64,000 nt of DNA from VRUE01 sp035557635 (GTDB lineage: Bacteria > Actinomycetota > Thermoleophilia > Solirubrobacterales > 70-9), in the NCBI GenBank assembly GCA_035557635.1, contig DATMDR010000017.1, positions 1 to 64,000 on the forward strand, read 5' to 3'. Made by a program: the position numbers and the translations under genes. Under the pieces are notes generated by a model. It did no database searches. It was not told where the DNA came from and saw nothing but the letters and a program-made list of their open reading frames with translations. The number at the start of each line of letters is the position of its first letter. The first letter of the stretch is position 1. Shown in pieces: positions 17,139-27,514 of this stretch.

Positions 17139-18244
17139 TCCGCGCCCGCGGCGGCCTCGACCAGGATCGCCTCACAGACCTCAAGCATCGCGTCCAGGCT
17201 TGCGGCGCTGACGCTCTCGTCCGGGGTGTGGTTGGCCTCTGTGCCGTTGGCGAGCAGGACGCAGTCGAAGCCGGCCGCGATCAGCGCGTTGGCGTCACTG
17301 CCGCCGCCGGTCGCGGTCCGCACCGGCTCGAGCCCCGCCCGTCGCAATCCCGCCTCGGCGCAGGCCAGCGAGGGCGAAGACGGCGCCAGCTCATAGCCGC
17401 GAAACACCTCCTCGACCCGTACATCAACGTCGCAGCCGTGCTCGCTGGCACCCCAGGCGAAGACCTCGGTCATCGCGCCGGCGATCTCGGCGGCACGGTC
17501 TGCGTCGAGGGCGCGAGTCTCCGCCGTCACCTGGCAATGGCCCGCCACGACGTTGCCGGACGTGCCTCCCTCGATCAGCCCGACGTTCGCGGTCGCCCGC
17601 TCGTCGAGGCGGCCGAGGTCCATCCGTGAGATTGCGGCGGCGGCAGCGGCGATCGCGTTGTTGCCGTCCTCGGGCCGGATCCCGGCGTGCGCCTCGACCC
17701 CTTCGAAGTCGGCGAGCAGGCGCTGCTGGGTCGGCGAGCTGACGATCACCTCGCCGATCGCGCTGGCGTGGTCGAGAACGAAGCCGCAGCTCGATCGCAG
17801 GGCCGACGCGTCGAAGGCCTTCGCTCCCCGCAGACCCTGCTCCTCGGCGACGGTCAGCAGCAACTCGATCCCAACCGGCGGCGGCTCTCCCGCGTGGCGG
17901 GCGGCCAGCTCCATGAAGACGGCAACCGCCGCCTTGTTGTCGGCGCCGAGGATCGTCTCGCCGCGACTGCGGAAGACGCCGTCGTCGTTCACCACCTCGA
18001 TCAGGCCCTCGTGGGGAACGGTGTCGAGGTGGGCGCAGAACATCACCCACTCCTCGCTCCGACCCGGCAGCCGCGCAACCAGGTTGCCAGCCCCCGCTTT
18101 CGCCGGACCGGCCGCGTTGTCCTCGCTCACTTCGAGCCCCAGGACCCGCAGTTCGGCCGCGACCGTGTCGGCAACCTCGCGCTCCTCCCCCGTCGGGCTG
18201 CGGATCTCGCAGAGCCGGACGAAGGTCTCCTGAAGCCTCTCCAC
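17135..18244 (-). CDS. M20 family metallopeptidase (PepT-like)
   Basis: 369 residues with the di-zinc M20 motifs: FCAHLDTVP, TILGADNKAAVAVFMELA, LLTVAEEQGLRGAK and a C-terminal GGGSDANALIAAGFDC. The architecture matches peptidase T/tripeptidase-like exopeptidases. It shares an ATGA junction with DUF3866 downstream and lies 19 bases from the pyrG stop upstream, so it is probably in the same transcript. Confidence 0.9.
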   Translation of the reverse strand: MERLQETFVRLCEIRSPTGEEREVADTVAAELRVLGLEVSEDNAAGPAKAGAGNLVARLPGRSEEWVMFCAHLDTVPHEGLIEVVNDDGVFRSRGETILGADNKAAVAVFMELAARHAGEPPPVGIELLLTVAEEQGLRGAKAFDASALRSSCGFVLDHASAIGEVIVSSPTQQRLLADFEGVEAHAGIRPEDGNNAIAAAAAAISRMDLGRLDERATANVGLIEGGTSGNVVAGHCQVTAETRALDADRAAEIAGAMTEVFAWGASEHGCDVDVRVEEVFRGYELAPSSPSLACAEAGLRRAGLEPVRTATGGGSDANALIAAGFDCVLLANGTEANHTPDESVSAASLDAMLEVCEAILVEAAAGAE

Positions 18245-18263
18245 GCGGGACAGGCTAATCCAC

Positions 18264-19921
<1,658 letters not shown>

Positions 19922-19925
<4 letters not shown>

Positions 19926-20758
19926 GCTCTGCCGAGCGAGTCTAGCCAGCGCAGGGGCGGAAGCGACTCGACCGCCTTGGAGATCGAACGCAACTCTCCG
20001 TAAATGGTCAATGCGACGACGGCGGCGAGGGCGATCAGCCGCCCGTCGGCCCCCAGAGTCGTCAACAGCCAGACGCCGGCGACGGCCCCGACCAGGTTCG
20101 AGCCGGTGTCGCCGAGCATCGCCCGCTCACGCAGGGTGAACCAGGCCCCGACCAGGATCGCCCCGGCGAAGATCCCCGCCAGCTCGACCGGCGCCAGCGT
20201 CCAGGCGCCGAGGCAGAGTCCGATCCCGAGCAGCGCCAGCGCCTTCTCGGCCCGCCCGGGCCGCAGGTCGAGCAGGTTGAAGAGGTTGGTGGCAAGGATC
20301 AGCAGCGCCACGTCGGCGAGGTAGCGCCAGGACTCGAGCCCGCGGCCGGAGACGACGTAGGCCGCCAGCGCCAGCGCCCCGATCGCCTTGATCGCGCCGG
20401 TCGAGAGCCGCCCTTCGCGCAGCGCCCGCCAGTGGCCGCGCCAGCCACGGGGAGCGTCCGCCGCCTCGCCGCGCCCCAGCGAGTCGTCGAGGAAACCGAG
20501 GAAGGCGACGCCCAGCAGGTAGGGCAGCCAGCGGCGCAGCTCGGGGTCGAGCAGGTCGAGGTCGGCGCGGTCGTCGAGGAAGGCGAGCGGCGCCAGCGCC
20601 ACCAGCGCCGCCGTCGCCAGCACCGCGCCGAGCGGGAAGGCGAGCCTGGCCCCGCGATAGTTCTCGCGCACCAGCCCGGCGTCGATCAGACCCCGCACTC
20701 CCGCCGGCACGACCAGCAGGGCGACGGCGATCGCCACCGGGAAACCGATCCAGGTCAC
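19922..20758 (-). CDS. WecA/MraY-like glycosyl-1-phosphate transferase
   Basis: 278 residues with about nine membrane helices. Motifs of the polyprenyl-phosphate glycosylphosphotransferase (GT4) family are recognisable: NYRGARLAFPLGAVLA, FLGFLDDSLG, LFNLLDLRPGRAEKAL and AMLGDTGSNLVGA. The DDxx and GDTGS elements are kept, but the usual NxxNxxDGxDG is reduced to NLFNLLDLRPG. The substrate is therefore uncertain; a cell-envelope lipid-linked sugar is likely. It is overlapped on both sides by mctB-like and pyrG. Confidence 0.75.
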
Positions 20759-21624
20759 TGGCGCTCGGGGGTAAGCAGGTCGGGCAGCAGGCTGTCGGCG
20801 GTGCCCTTGACACCAAAGCTGCCCTCGGCCCCGAGCAAGGAGAGCACCATCGCCAATCGTCCGGCGACGAGATCGACGTCGTCGACGCTGGAGAGGTCGT
20901 TTGCCTGGAAGAAGGCGATCGAGGACGAGTCGTCGGTCGAGGTCTCGACCCCTACCGCGGGCGCCCGGGTCGCGGCGATGCCGCTCACGAGCCCGGACTC
21001 GACCCGTCCCGCGGCGGCCTCCTGCGTCGACCCCATGTCTTCGGGCTGGTCGCGGACGACGATCACGCCGTCGAGGCCGCCGAAGTTGCCGCTGGCGCGC
21101 GAGAAGAGGCGGCTTCGCACCCGCTCCAACAACTTCCCGCCGAGGACGAGCTGGCGACCCACCCCGGCACCGAAGGCGGCCTGGGCGTCGGGGTCGTCGG
21201 CCATGCCGGCAAAGCGGGTCCTCTCCAGGTCGTTGGCGAGGGCGCGAACGTCGATCGGCTCCCGCACGACCCCGACGGCGACCAGCCTCCCGCCGGTCGG
21301 GCCCAGCGCCTCCTCGACCTCGTCGGGAACGTCGCCGGGCAGGTTTCCGAGCGCGAGCAGGCCGATCCGGCGGCCGTCCAGCCGGTCGCGGGTAAGCGCC
21401 GGGTAGACCCGCGAGGCGAACTCGTTGGCGTGGCCCAGCTCGCCGCTCAGCTCCTCGGAGCGCTCGCGGGCGTCCTCGAGGTTGCCGGTGAGGCTGCGCT
21501 CCAGGTCTTTGCGAGTGTCGTCGAGGGTGTCGCCGCCGAGGGCCGCCCCGATCACGATCCCGATCGCCAAGGCGACGAAGATCGCGATCAGCGAGGTCGC
21601 GTGGTAGCGGGCGCTGTATCCCAT
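20755..21624 (-). CDS. MctB-like outer-envelope protein
   Basis: 289 residues with one N-terminal membrane helix (SLIAIFVALAIGIVIGAALG), then a coiled-coil-like stretch and a soluble domain. This matches the MctB family (PF11382), named for a mycobacterial copper-export protein but widespread in Actinobacteria beside steA. It has no cysteine- or histidine-rich metal site that I can see. Its position between steA and the GT4 transferase suggests an envelope or division role. Confidence 0.78.
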   Translation of the reverse strand: MGYSARYHATSLIAIFVALAIGIVIGAALGGDTLDDTRKDLERSLTGNLEDARERSEELSGELGHANEFASRVYPALTRDRLDGRRIGLLALGNLPGDVPDEVEEALGPTGGRLVAVGVVREPIDVRALANDLERTRFAGMADDPDAQAAFGAGVGRQLVLGGKLLERVRSRLFSRASGNFGGLDGVIVVRDQPEDMGSTQEAAAGRVESGLVSGIAATRAPAVGVETSTDDSSSIAFFQANDLSSVDDVDLVAGRLAMVLSLLGAEGSFGVKGTADSLLPDLLTPERQ

Positions 21625-21666
21625 CGCCGGGGGAGGCTATTCGGCTGCTCGCCGCGGCGCCAGGCC

Positions 21667-22860
21667 TTACGACAACCCGAGCCAGATCCTGATCTTGAGC
21701 CAGATCAGGTCGACGAGCTCGTTCAGCGCCGGCGAGGCGATCACGAGGACAGCAAGCAGGATCGCGAAGGCGGCGAGGAAGAGCGCGGCCGGGCCGTAGC
21801 CGCTCCCGGGGTTGTAGAGGCGGCTGACGCCCTTCGCATCGACCAGGCGCTCGCCGATCCGCAGCCGGGTGAGGAAGGTCGAGGACATCCCGCCGCGCTT
21901 GCGGTCGAGGAACTCGATCAGGTTGAAGTGGGCGCCGACGCTGACGATCAGCGCCGCCCCCCGCTCGTAGGCCATCAGCATCGCCACGTCCTCGCTCGTG
22001 CCGGCTGCTGGCAGGACCGTGTGCTCGAGCCCCATGTCCAGCAGCCGCTGGCGCCCCGGCGCGCGGCCGTCGGGATAGGCGTGGACGATCAGCTCGGCTC
22101 CGCAGCGGAGCGCCGCGTCGCCGGCGGAGTCCATGTCGCCGACGATCAGGTCCGGCTTCAGGCCCGCTTCAAGCGCCCCGTCGGCGCCGCCGTCGACCGC
22201 GACCACCACCGGCCGCATGTCGCGGATGTAGGCGCGCAGCGCCTTCAGGTCGCGCCGGTGGTGCTCGCCGCGGACGACGATCAGCACGTGCCGGTCGCGG
22301 AAGGAGGCGCGGGTGGGCGGGAACTCGACGCTGCCAGTCAGCAGGTCGGTCTCCTGGCGAACGTGGGCGACCGTGTTCTCGGCAAATTCGGCGAGCGCCT
22401 CGTCGACCCGCTCGCGCTGCTCGTCGAGCTGGCGCTCCAACTCAGCGACCTCGAGCCTCCGGCCGCGCAGCAGCTCTCCACTCCCGACGGTGACGACGCC
22501 GGCGCGGGAGATCGTCACCGCGTCGCCGTCGTGCAGCAGCTCGAAGGGATCGCCGTCCTCGACGTCGACGAGCAGGACGCCGGCGCGGGCTAGCAGCAGC
22601 GGCCCGGTGTTCGGGTACTGGCCGTCGGAGGAGGGCGATGCGTTCAGCACCGCACCGACGCCGGTCGCGATCAGCTCCTCGGCCGCGATCCGGTCGATGT
22701 TCAGGTGGTGGATGACGGCGACGTCGCCGGGGCCGAGGCGCTTGACCAAGTGCTTGGTGCGCTTGCCGAGCCGCGCCGTACCGCGGGTCGACTCCTCCGC
22801 GGACGCCCCGTTGCGCCGTGAGAGCAGCGCAGGGAAGCGACGGCGACTGGCGGTGGCCAC
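21667..22860 (-). CDS. steA: SteA-like putative cytokinetic protein
   Basis: 397 residues. A thiamine-pyrophosphokinase-like fold is visible: VVAVDGGADGALEAGLKPDL followed by IVGDMDSAGD, with a C-terminal membrane helix (PAALFLAAFAILLAVLVIAS). This is the SteA layout known from Corynebacterium, where SteA and SteB act in cell division. The gene order recN-steA-mctB-like is also the actinobacterial one. It probably does not make thiamine pyrophosphate. Confidence 0.85.
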   Translation of the reverse strand: MATASRRRFPALLSRRNGASAEESTRGTARLGKRTKHLVKRLGPGDVAVIHHLNIDRIAAEELIATGVGAVLNASPSSDGQYPNTGPLLLARAGVLLVDVEDGDPFELLHDGDAVTISRAGVVTVGSGELLRGRRLEVAELERQLDEQRERVDEALAEFAENTVAHVRQETDLLTGSVEFPPTRASFRDRHVLIVVRGEHHRRDLKALRAYIRDMRPVVVAVDGGADGALEAGLKPDLIVGDMDSAGDAALRCGAELIVHAYPDGRAPGRQRLLDMGLEHTVLPAAGTSEDVAMLMAYERGAALIVSVGAHFNLIEFLDRKRGGMSSTFLTRLRIGERLVDAKGVSRLYNPGSGYGPAALFLAAFAILLAVLVIASPALNELVDLIWLKIRIWLGLS

Positions 22861-22871
22861 CCGAGCAGGTT

Positions 22872-22966
22872 AGGCGGCCTGACCAAGCAGAGCAAGGACG
22901 CAGGGAGCGTGGCGTGCTTCGCACGCGAGCGACCGAGGACGCAGCTATGCGCCGGTCAGGCCGCCT
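22872..22966. repeat. 13-base inverted repeat enclosing an inner hairpin at the recN end
   Basis: AGGCGGCCTGACC (22872-22884) and its exact complement GGTCAGGCCGCCT (22954-22966) are 69 bases apart. Between them GCGTGC-TTC-GCACGC forms a tight inner hairpin near 22911-22925. The outer right arm covers the recN stop codon. It may act as the recN transcript end or as a cruciform. No T run is present. Confidence 0.65.
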
Positions 22967-24638
22967 TTAGTAGCTCTCGCGCGTGGAGCGTGGCGGCATC
23001 GTCGTCTCCGTCTCCACCGAGCATGCGGCGGATCTCCGCGACCACGGCGTCGCCGTCGAGACGCTCGACGGTCGCCCGTGTCGGCTCGCCGGCGAGGTCC
23101 TTCTCGAGCCGGAAGTGCGTCTCGGCAAGGGAGGCGACCTGCGGCAGGTGGGTGATGCAGATCACCTGGCGGGCCTCGCCCAGCGACCGCAGACGCTCGC
23201 CGACGGCGCGCGCGGTCGTGCCGCCAATCCCGGCGTCGATCTCGTCGAAGACGAGGGTGCCCGGGCCGCCGGCCTCGCCGAGGCCGGTCAGGGCAAGCAT
23301 TACCCGCGAGAGCTCCCCGCCCGACGCCGCGTCGCGCAGCGGCGCCGGCTCGATGCCCGGGTTCGGCGCGACCCGCAGCTCGACCGTCTCCCGCCCGCTC
23401 GGGCCGAACCCGTCGGGATGGGGCTCGAGGACGACCTCGAGGGCGGCGCCGGGCATCGCCAGCCCCTCCAGCTCCTCGGCCACCCGCGTCTCCAGCGGGG
23501 AGGCGGCCTTGACACGGCCCTTGGCGAGGCGCTCGCCGAGCTTCTCCCGTTGCGACTCGGCTTCGGCCAGCGCCGCCTCCGCCTCGCCGCCTCTCGACTC
23601 CGCGCCCTCGATCCGCTCGACCTCCGCCCGGCAGCGCTCCGCGTGCGCCAGTACCGACTCGATGCTGCCGCCGTGCTTGCGCTTCAGCTGCTCCAGCGAG
23701 TCGAGCCGTTCCTCAACCGCCGCCTGCCTCTCCGGGTCGGCCTCGATCCCCTCCAGGTAGCCGCGCAACTCGACCGTGACATCGTCCAGCTCGAGCGCGA
23801 GGGCGCCTAGCCGCTCGCCGATCGAGTCGAGCTCGACATCGACCCCGGCGACGCCCTGGAGCTGGGCCTCGGCCTGGGCGAGCGAAGCCGAAGCGCCGCC
23901 GCCGTCCTCTTCGGCGCCGGCGATGCCCGCCTGTGCCCCAGCCGCCGCCTCGCTCAGGCCCTCGGAGTGACGCAGGCGCTCGCGCTCCACCAAGAGATCG
24001 GCCTCCTCCGCCGCATCGGGCGCAGCCGCTTCGATCTCGGACAGCTCATAGCGATAGAGGTCCAGGTCACGCTCGCGCGAGCCGTCCTGCTCGCGCAGCT
24101 CTGCCAGCTCAGCCTCGAGCCGGGCGCACTCCCGGTGCGCCTCGCGGTAGCGCCGGCGCGTCTCCAGGTGCGCCGCCCCGGCAAAGCCGTCCAGCACCTC
24201 CATCTGGGCCGAGGCGAGTGTCAGCTTGCGATGCTCGTGCTGCCCGTAGAAGGCGAGCAGCCGCCCGCCCAGCAGCTTCAGGTCACCGGCGGAGGCGGAG
24301 CGGCCGGCGACGAAGGCACTGGTCCGCCCGCTCGCCGAGACTCGGCGCCCGAGCACGACCTCCTCGGCGCCCTCCGGCAGCCGCTCGGCCAGGTCCGCCA
24401 TCTCGGGCTCCCCCAGCAGCCCTTCCGGCAGGTCGAACACCCCCTCCACCCAGGCCTCCTCGGCCCCAGGCCGGACTATCTGCGGCCTGGCCTTGCCGCC
24501 CATCAGCAGGTCGAGCGAGTGCGCCAGCACGGTCTTCCCCGCCCCGGTCTCCCCGGTGATCGCGTTCAGCCCTTCCCCCAGCCTCAACTCAGCCCGCTCG
24601 ATCAACAGCAGGTTCTCGATCCGCAGCTCTCTCAGCAC
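22956..24638 (-). CDS. recN: DNA repair protein RecN
   Basis: 560 residues of an SMC-like ATPase: LRELRIENLLLIERAELR, Walker A GETGAGKT, long coiled-coil arms rich in Glu, Ala and Arg, ABC signature SGGELSRVMLAL, Walker B TLVFDEIDAGIGG and the switch VICITHLPQVAS. It acts in double-strand break repair. It is separated from nadK by a large hairpin. Confidence 0.96.
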   Translation of the reverse strand: MLRELRIENLLLIERAELRLGEGLNAITGETGAGKTVLAHSLDLLMGGKARPQIVRPGAEEAWVEGVFDLPEGLLGEPEMADLAERLPEGAEEVVLGRRVSASGRTSAFVAGRSASAGDLKLLGGRLLAFYGQHEHRKLTLASAQMEVLDGFAGAAHLETRRRYREAHRECARLEAELAELREQDGSRERDLDLYRYELSEIEAAAPDAAEEADLLVERERLRHSEGLSEAAAGAQAGIAGAEEDGGGASASLAQAEAQLQGVAGVDVELDSIGERLGALALELDDVTVELRGYLEGIEADPERQAAVEERLDSLEQLKRKHGGSIESVLAHAERCRAEVERIEGAESRGGEAEAALAEAESQREKLGERLAKGRVKAASPLETRVAEELEGLAMPGAALEVVLEPHPDGFGPSGRETVELRVAPNPGIEPAPLRDAASGGELSRVMLALTGLGEAGGPGTLVFDEIDAGIGGTTARAVGERLRSLGEARQVICITHLPQVASLAETHFRLEKDLAGEPTRATVERLDGDAVVAEIRRMLGGDGDDDAATLHARELLKAA

Positions 24639-24660
24639 AGGCTCTGTGTAGCAGTTGGCG

Positions 24661-24749
24661 CGGCGGGTCCTGTCACCGATCTGGTGCCACCACCCCTGCG
24701 GTAGCTAAAGCTTCCTCGGGGTGGTCCCCCAGATCGGCGCCACCCGCCG
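24661..24749. terminator. Three-tier stem-loop between nadK and recN
   Basis: Nested pairs: outer CGGCGGGT (24661-24668)/ACCCGCCG (24742-24749), middle CCGATCTGG (24676-24684)/CCAGATCGG (24729-24737) and inner ACCACCCC (24689-24696)/GGGGTGGT (24718-24725), with a 21-base loop. In total 25 base pairs separated by small internal loops. It follows the nadK stop in transcription direction. No T run, so it is either a Rho-independent-like stop without a tail or a structured 5' leader of recN. Confidence 0.65.
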
Positions 24750-24772
24750 CGAGCTGCCCCACATTCCACCAG

Positions 24773-25624
24773 CTAAACAGCTAGGTGCCCGAACTTTTCC
24801 CGGATGCGGTGGTAGAAGCTGGTGCCCGGCAGCTGGGCGAGACGGCCTACGTTGCCGGCGAAGCGCACTTCCATCGCCGCCCCCGGCTCCATCTCGCAGA
24901 GCTGGACGCCGTCGACCGCGACGTCGACCGGCTCGCGGCCCGCCGCGTTACCGACGGTGAGCACGTCACCCGGCGCGACGACGAGGGCGCGCGCGGTCAG
25001 CGAGTGCGGCGAGATGTAGGAGACCACGTACCCCTCCACCCCCCAGGCGAGGATCGGGCCCTGATTGGCGAGGTTGTAGCCGGTCGAGCCGGCGGGAGTG
25101 GCGGCGACGAGCCCGTCGCAACGCACGTGGCCGACCTCTTCGCCGGCGATCCGGTAACTCAGCTCGGCGACACGGTCCTGGGGGCGGCGACTGAAGCTCA
25201 CGTCGTTGAAGGCGACGCGCTCCTCGCCGGCGGCCTCGACCGTGAGCGCGGGCAGGTCGATCGTCTCGACCTCTCCCCCGAGGGCGCGCCTGATCCCCTG
25301 CTCGGCTTCATCGCGCTCGACCGCGGCGAGAAAGCCGACGGTGCCGAAGTTGACGCCGAACACCGGCACCCCGGTGCGGGCGAAGCTGCGCAGCGCGTAG
25401 AGGATCGAGCCGTCGCCACCGAGCACGAGGCAGAGGTCCGGGCTGACAGGCAGTGACCCCACCTCCTCGATGCCGACGGCGGCGTCCCCGTGCTTGGCCA
25501 GCTCCTCGGGAGTCGCGACGAGGCGCCAGCCTGCCTCGCGGGCAGCGGCGGTGGCGACCGCGACGGCCTCGGTCGCGGCCGGCGGGTGCGAGTGGGTGAT
25601 CAGGGCGGCGACGCGCTCGGCCAT
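24773..25624 (-). CDS. nadK: NAD kinase
   Basis: 283 residues with the NAD kinase motifs LVLGGDGSILYALR (GGDG), FGVNFGTVGFLA, FNDV and the ATP-site stretch CDGLVAATPAGSTGYNLA. It phosphorylates NAD to NADP. Its ATG overlaps the tlyA stop by one base (TGATG). The tlyA-nadK-recN order is conserved in Actinobacteria. Confidence 0.97.
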   Translation of the reverse strand: MAERVAALITHSHPPAATEAVAVATAAAREAGWRLVATPEELAKHGDAAVGIEEVGSLPVSPDLCLVLGGDGSILYALRSFARTGVPVFGVNFGTVGFLAAVERDEAEQGIRRALGGEVETIDLPALTVEAAGEERVAFNDVSFSRRPQDRVAELSYRIAGEEVGHVRCDGLVAATPAGSTGYNLANQGPILAWGVEGYVVSYISPHSLTARALVVAPGDVLTVGNAAGREPVDVAVDGVQLCEMEPGAAMEVRFAGNVGRLAQLPGTSFYHRIREKFGHLAV

Positions 25625-26406
25625 CAGGCATCCACCTCCTCGACGGCGGCCTGGAGATCCGCGATGCCCTTGCCCTCGCCGCCGGCCCAGACGAACGTCT
25701 CGATATTGCCCTTCGGCCCCGGCAGGCCCGAGGGAGCGAACCCCCTCACCGGCAGGCCCAGCTCGCGGACGGCGTGCGCCACGCCGAGAACGGCCTCACG
25801 ACGATCGGCCACGTCGCGGACGACCCCGCGACCGACCCGCTCGCGCCCCAGCTCGAATTGCGGCTTGACCATCGCCAGCACCTCGCCCCCGGGCGCCAGG
25901 CAGCGGGCGGCGGCCGGCAGCACCTTGGCCAGTGAGATGAAGGAGACGTCGATGGTCGCCAGCGAGGCCTCGAAGGGAAGGTCGCCGCGGCTGAGCTCGC
26001 GGGCGTTGAGTCGCTCGATCACCGTCACCCGCGGGTCTTCGCGCAGCCTCAGGTCGAGCTGGCCGTAGGCCACGTCGACGGCCGCGACCCCGGCGGCGCG
26101 GCGCTGGAGCAGGCACTCGGTGAAGCCGCCGGTCGAGGCGCCGACGTCGAGGCAGTCGCGCCCGGCGACGTCGATCCCGAGCACCCCCAGCGCGTTGTCG
26201 AGCTTGATCCCTCCGCGCGAGACGAAGCGCGGCCCTGTGTCCACCACCAGCTGCGCCTCAGGCTCGACGAGCTGGCTCGGCCGCAGGGCGACCGGGCCGT
26301 CGGCGCCGATCCGCACTTCGCCGGCGCGAACCGCCCCAGCCGCGGCCGTGCGCGACGAGAAAAGGCCCTGGTCGGCCAGTACCGCGTCTATCCGAGCCTT
26401 CGTCAC
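25624..26406 (-). CDS. tlyA: TlyA family rRNA methyltransferase
   Basis: 260 residues: N-terminal S4 RNA-binding domain (RIDAVLADQGLFSSRTAA), then an SAM-dependent RrmJ-like domain with CLDVGASTGGFTECLLQ, IERLNAREL and MVKPQFELGRERVGRG. TlyA 2'-O-methylates rRNA in mycobacteria and underlies capreomycin sensitivity there. It heads the tlyA-nadK-recN transcript and borders the accessory block. Confidence 0.93.
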   Translation of the reverse strand: MTKARIDAVLADQGLFSSRTAAAGAVRAGEVRIGADGPVALRPSQLVEPEAQLVVDTGPRFVSRGGIKLDNALGVLGIDVAGRDCLDVGASTGGFTECLLQRRAAGVAAVDVAYGQLDLRLREDPRVTVIERLNARELSRGDLPFEASLATIDVSFISLAKVLPAAARCLAPGGEVLAMVKPQFELGRERVGRGVVRDVADRREAVLGVAHAVRELGLPVRGFAPSGLPGPKGNIETFVWAGGEGKGIADLQAAVEEVDA

Positions 26407-26726
26407 GCCTGCAACGCTACCGGCGCGCCTCGTGATCGCCCCGCCAGATCAGACCTTGCAGGAGGTTTAGCCCCTCATTAGAATTGGGTATTAAGGTCGC
26501 CTGACCCGGATAGACCAGCCCAGGGCTTGGAGACGCCAAGCCCTCTGTGATCCCACTCACAGACAGAGCGCACATATGTTCGTACGCTGTTCAAGGATTC
26601 GAGTAAAAGAACGATAAGGGGCAGAACGACAAAGACTTCTCGGTTGGGTTCCGTACCGCAATCTGGCACTCATCGCTTCCCAACGATGCAGCGCCCGCGG
26701 CACACCAGGGCCCACCTACCTCCCAC

Positions 26727-26813
26727 GGATCCACATATATAGAGATACATATCTCTCCTCCCTGTAGTAACCCCAGATAGCGCCCCTCCTCCCCGGAGGG
26801 GCGTTTTCTGTTG
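26727..26813 (+). ncRNA. Hairpin element copy A (candidate small RNA with intrinsic terminator)
   Basis: Starts with GGATCCACATA (26727-26737). A small stem TATCT (26750-26754)/AGATA (26775-26779) holds a C-rich loop containing CTCCCTGTAGTAACCCC. It is followed at 26781-26803 by a perfect 9-bp stem CGCCCCTCC/GGAGGGGCG with loop TCCCC and then TTTTCTGTTG, a good intrinsic terminator on the plus strand. The core recurs at 29559-29582 and 31419-31442. No plus-strand gene ends just upstream, which favours a separate small transcript. Confidence 0.5.
26781..26813 (+). terminator. Intrinsic terminator
   Basis: Perfect 9-bp GC-rich stem with a 5-base C-rich loop followed directly by TTTTCTGTTG (26804-26813), oriented on the plus strand. 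It ends candidate small RNA copy A. Confidence 0.75.
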
Positions 26814-27160
26814 TGGGGCTCTAGCAAGCCGAAAACGCGGTACCGACCGGTTGCCGAAGCGGCACTGAGACCGGCCTACCCCCTCTCGTGCCGCAGTTGG
26901 TGCCGCAGTCCGATACATCAGACCCCTGGCCCGCCCGGAACCTCTCGCTGCTCGTAGAGCGAGAGATATTGAGGTCCGCTCGCCCCGGGGCGCAAGCGCC
27001 CGACGAGGGCTCCGATCAACGATCGTTCGATCTCCGGCGGGAATGCCCAGGTTTTCTGTTACTACTCTTTTTTTATTAATCGGAACCTCTGGTCGGGGAG
27101 CGATGCGTCGCCTAAGCGATGTCCAGCGCTTGCCCGCAATCAGAGCAAAGGAGGAGATAT

Positions 27161-27496
27161 ATGCAGGCCACGATGAAAAGAGGCGGTTTGCTCTTGGCCT
27201 CACTCGCGGTGTTGATCGCCATGATGGCTATCGGGTCATCGTCCGCGTCGGCAAGTCAGTTCTGCGGAGGCCAGTGGGTAAACAATGCGAACAAGTGCTG
27301 GGGCGCTGGCCGATGGATGCAGGGCGCCACGGCTAAAGGAGAACATACCGGCGTGTGCGTTGGCGCGGATCTAACCTCGGGCTCCTGTGTGCCAGTCCAT
27401 GGCGTTGCCGGCGTCCAGGTGCCTCCGGGCACGCACTACCCTTGGGTGATCGGGACGGCGTCGGCCTTCACCCTCACCGCTAGCTTCACCTACTGA
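27161..27496 (+). CDS. Small secreted protein
   Basis: 111 residues. The ATG at 27161 has an excellent site (AAAGGAGG, 6 bases away), so I start here rather than at 27119. The signal peptide MKRGGLLLASLAVLIAMMAI ends near SASAS. The mature part of about 80 residues has four cysteines (FCGG, KCWG, VCVG, SCVP) and ends in a hydrophobic ASAFTLTASFTY strand. No family recognised with certainty. It stands 18 bases before the lipoprotein gene, so the two are probably cotranscribed and act at the cell surface. Confidence 0.75.
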   Translation: MQATMKRGGLLLASLAVLIAMMAIGSSSASASQFCGGQWVNNANKCWGAGRWMQGATAKGEHTGVCVGADLTSGSCVPVHGVAGVQVPPGTHYPWVIGTASAFTLTASFTY

Positions 27497-27514
27497 TAAA
27501 TCGGGCGGTCGGTA

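Larger units (their letters stand above)
26407..27160. other. Gene-poor stretch of 750 bases with hairpin elements
   Basis: No convincing gene. It holds a hairpin GGGCTTG/CAAGCCC near 26533-26553, copy A of the three-copy hairpin element (26727-26813), a GGGCGC-AA-GCGCCC stem near 26989, the palindrome AACGATCGTT near 27018, and a T-rich tract (TTTTTTTATTAAT, about 27067-27079) some 80 bases before the next gene that may hold its promoter. A 63-codon minus-strand frame (26478-26669) has no ribosome site or family feature. Confidence 0.5.

Noticed and set aside
26478..26669. 63-residue minus-strand frame (VFVVLPLIVLLLESLNSVRT)
   Set aside because: Hydrophobic and somewhat protein-like, but no ribosome site, no family and no conserved neighbour; kept as non-coding.
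27040..27080. A fourth copy of the hairpin element near TTTTCTGTTACTAC
   Set aside because: Shares the TTTTCTGTT string and by chance GTTACTAC, but in the wrong order and without the C-rich core or stem.
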